A stretch of DNA of 64,000 nucleotides from Glaciimonas sp. (lineage in GTDB: Bacteria > Pseudomonadota > Gammaproteobacteria > Burkholderiales > Burkholderiaceae_D): contig JABBOY010000036.1 in the NCBI GenBank assembly GCA_012927585.1, positions 62,001-126,000 on the forward strand, given 5' to 3'. Position numbers and translations under genes: made by a program. The notes below the pieces were generated by a model. It worked only from the letters and a program-made list of their open reading frames with translations, made no database searches and was not told the origin of the DNA. This document shows positions 62,804 through 64,000 of the stretch, one piece after another (the first letter of the stretch is position 1; every line of letters starts with the position of its first letter).

Positions 62804-64000
62804 TTATTTGACCCGGGGTTTGACTTTACTTCGATAAGTCTTGCCCGGTGGTGGCGCCACCGGTTTGATGTGCGCATCTGCCAATAGCTTGGCGCACTCG
62901 CTATGTTCGCCCGGCCCGGCGCTGATCAAGGGGAGCAGGGCTGCGATTGGCGCCAAAACTGCCAGCGCGACTGCGCCACCCGCTCGCATTGCCAATACAC
63001 CTTTGTCGACACTCACGCGCGGTTGCTTGAAGCTGCCGCGCACATACAGCGGCGCTCTGAGAGAAAACACGCGTAACCCTTTGCTCTCGGGTTTGATGGT
63101 CAAATCCAATTGTTCCTGCACCAAATTGATGTCGCCGCTGACATCGAGAATGGCTTCATCCGTATCAATGATGAAACTACGCGTTCGCATCAAGCCGTTG
63201 GTCACGCCAAAATCGGTCGCCATGCAATTGAGCTTGACTTGTTTGTCGCCGACCAGTCGCGTGATAATCACGCTGCCGATATTCAAGCCCATTTCTTCCA
63301 GCAAGAGTTTGCTGATCGTGCCTTGGTTGATTAGGGTCTTTATTTCGCCATTGGACGCGCCCAGCAGGCTGGCCACCGAGTTGCCGATTGCGCTCAAGGA
63401 TGCGTCGCCATTGATTTCGCCGACGCTGGCTTGGAGTGGTTGCAAGGTAGGAAATAATTGTTGCAGCTTTAAATGACGTGCCGTCACTTTCATGTTTGCC
63501 TTGATCGCATTCTTGCCGATTTTCCCACTACCGTCGAGCGTGATGTTCGAACTCAAGCGGCCCCCCGCCATGTCAAAATCAAGCGGCAACAAGGACAGCA
63601 CGCCGTCTTGCAAATGCAGGTTCGTCGTCAGTCGGTTGATAGGTAACTCCTTGTTGCGAATAATTTTATCGGCACTAAATCGTATGTCGGCATCGATACT
63701 GGTCCAGCGTTCTGTCTTGAATGGTTCGACCGGCAATACTTTGTTCAATGGTTGGACCGTGTCTGCGCCGCGTTTGGACTTGCTGGCGTTGGAGTCGGCA
63801 CCAATCAACGGTGCCAGATCGGAAAATTGCAACAAGCGCGACACGACCGTCCCGGATATCAAGGCACGCGGTTGTTTCGATTGATATTCCAGGCTGCCGG
63901 CAATATCGCTGGAGCCGACCTTGCCGCTGAATTTTTCGTAAATCCAGCGACTGCCATGCGGACTCAGGCTGCCGATCAAATGTCCTTCGGTGGCAAATGG
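62804..64000 (-). CDS. AsmA family protein, C-terminal part (runs off the window)
   Basis: At least 398 residues of an AsmA-like protein; the frame is open to the end of the window, so the start lies beyond. The C-terminal AsmA pattern is visible: GVLSLLPLDFDMAGGRLSSN, the LKLQQLFPTLQPLQASVGEI segment, and the DTDEAILDVSGDINLVQEQL repeat. It ends with YVRGSFKQPRVSVDKGVLAM, a hydrophobic stretch (VALAVLAPIAALLPLISA) and a Cys/basic tail. AsmA proteins are long beta-rich bridges implicated in phospholipid transport to the outer membrane. Confidence 0.85.
   Translation of the reverse strand, partial: PFATEGHLIGSLSPHGSRWIYEKFSGKVGSSDIAGSLEYQSKQPRALISGTVVSRLLQFSDLAPLIGADSNASKSKRGADTVQPLNKVLPVEPFKTERWTSIDADIRFSADKIIRNKELPINRLTTNLHLQDGVLSLLPLDFDMAGGRLSSNITLDGSGKIGKNAIKANMKVTARHLKLQQLFPTLQPLQASVGEINGDASLSAIGNSVASLLGASNGEIKTLINQGTISKLLLEEMGLNIGSVIITRLVGDKQVKLNCMATDFGVTNGLMRTRSFIIDTDEAILDVSGDINLVQEQLDLTIKPESKGLRVFSLRAPLYVRGSFKQPRVSVDKGVLAMRAGGAVALAVLAPIAALLPLISAGPGEHSECAKLLADAHIKPVAPPPGKTYRSKVKPRVK

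Overview
The window looks like a chromosomal segment of a betaproteobacterium in the Burkholderiales, most likely Oxalobacteraceae-like. The evidence is the ptsN-hprK-rapZ block, the DUF3683 FAD/Fe-S oxidoreductase followed by HIT and DUF971 genes, a two-domain QueF, PagP, and the lmo0937/BON/glycine-zipper stress genes. This taxonomic call is inference from gene content. There are no tRNA or rRNA genes, no CRISPR array, no prophage and no complete insertion sequence. One REP-associated transposase gene is present.

Layout. 0-7 kb: a DUF2189 membrane protein, OsmC, a cyclophilin, a small membrane protein beside a truncated gene, an S9 peptidase, a lipoprotein, and a DUF2975/HTH pair. 7-11.3 kb is an accessory patch: REP arrays, an FMN riboswitch driving ribB, an antitoxin remnant, an NTP_transf_8 nucleotidyltransferase behind two inverted repeats, a DUF2442 remnant, and a REP-associated transposase flanked by its REPs. 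11.3-19.6 kb: an AT-rich RloC/PrrC-like ATPase directly downstream of sbcC, with a DUF559 gene wedged between sbcC and sbcD. 19.7-24.4 kb: YajD, a DnaQ-like exonuclease, an unannotated 50-residue membrane protein, divergent TauE and persulfide dioxygenase genes, and CorA. 25-30.4 kb: SapC, a CRP-type regulator and a surface glycosylation module (GT2, GtrA, GT-C). 30.4-35.3 kb: a complete type I secretion system (ABC, HlyD, TolC) behind CRP-like boxes and a 42-codon leader ORF, with no obvious substrate gene. 35.5-41.9 kb: rapZ, hprK, ptsN, pagP, queF, ilvA (all minus) and yqaA. 42-47 kb: the DUF3683 oxidoreductase, HIT and DUF971. 47.4-49.7 kb: an envelope-stress cluster with a second Crp/Fnr protein. 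49.8-53.3 kb: a hybrid histidine kinase and a response regulator-PAS protein. 53.3-62.2 kb: a 2941-residue cyclic beta-1,2-glucan synthase (NdvB/ChvB). 62.8 kb to the end: a partial AsmA-family gene.

The most interesting signals are: (1) a dispersed AT-rich repeat of about 65-100 bp, beginning GGAGTAT, in at least eight intergenic places, three of them fused to a GC-rich REP unit; (2) a candidate RloC-like anticodon nuclease with a zinc-hook CxxC and an Arg-x3-Glu...His set, placed outside any restriction locus; (3) an NTP_transf_8 gene whose start is preceded by a perfect 16-bp inverted repeat and a second related one; (4) three TGTGA-N6 boxes upstream of the type I secretion genes, together with a regulator in the same window whose recognition helix matches E. 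coli CRP. All coordinates, motifs and inverted repeats were read by eye; family names come from protein pattern recognition and were not searched against a database.
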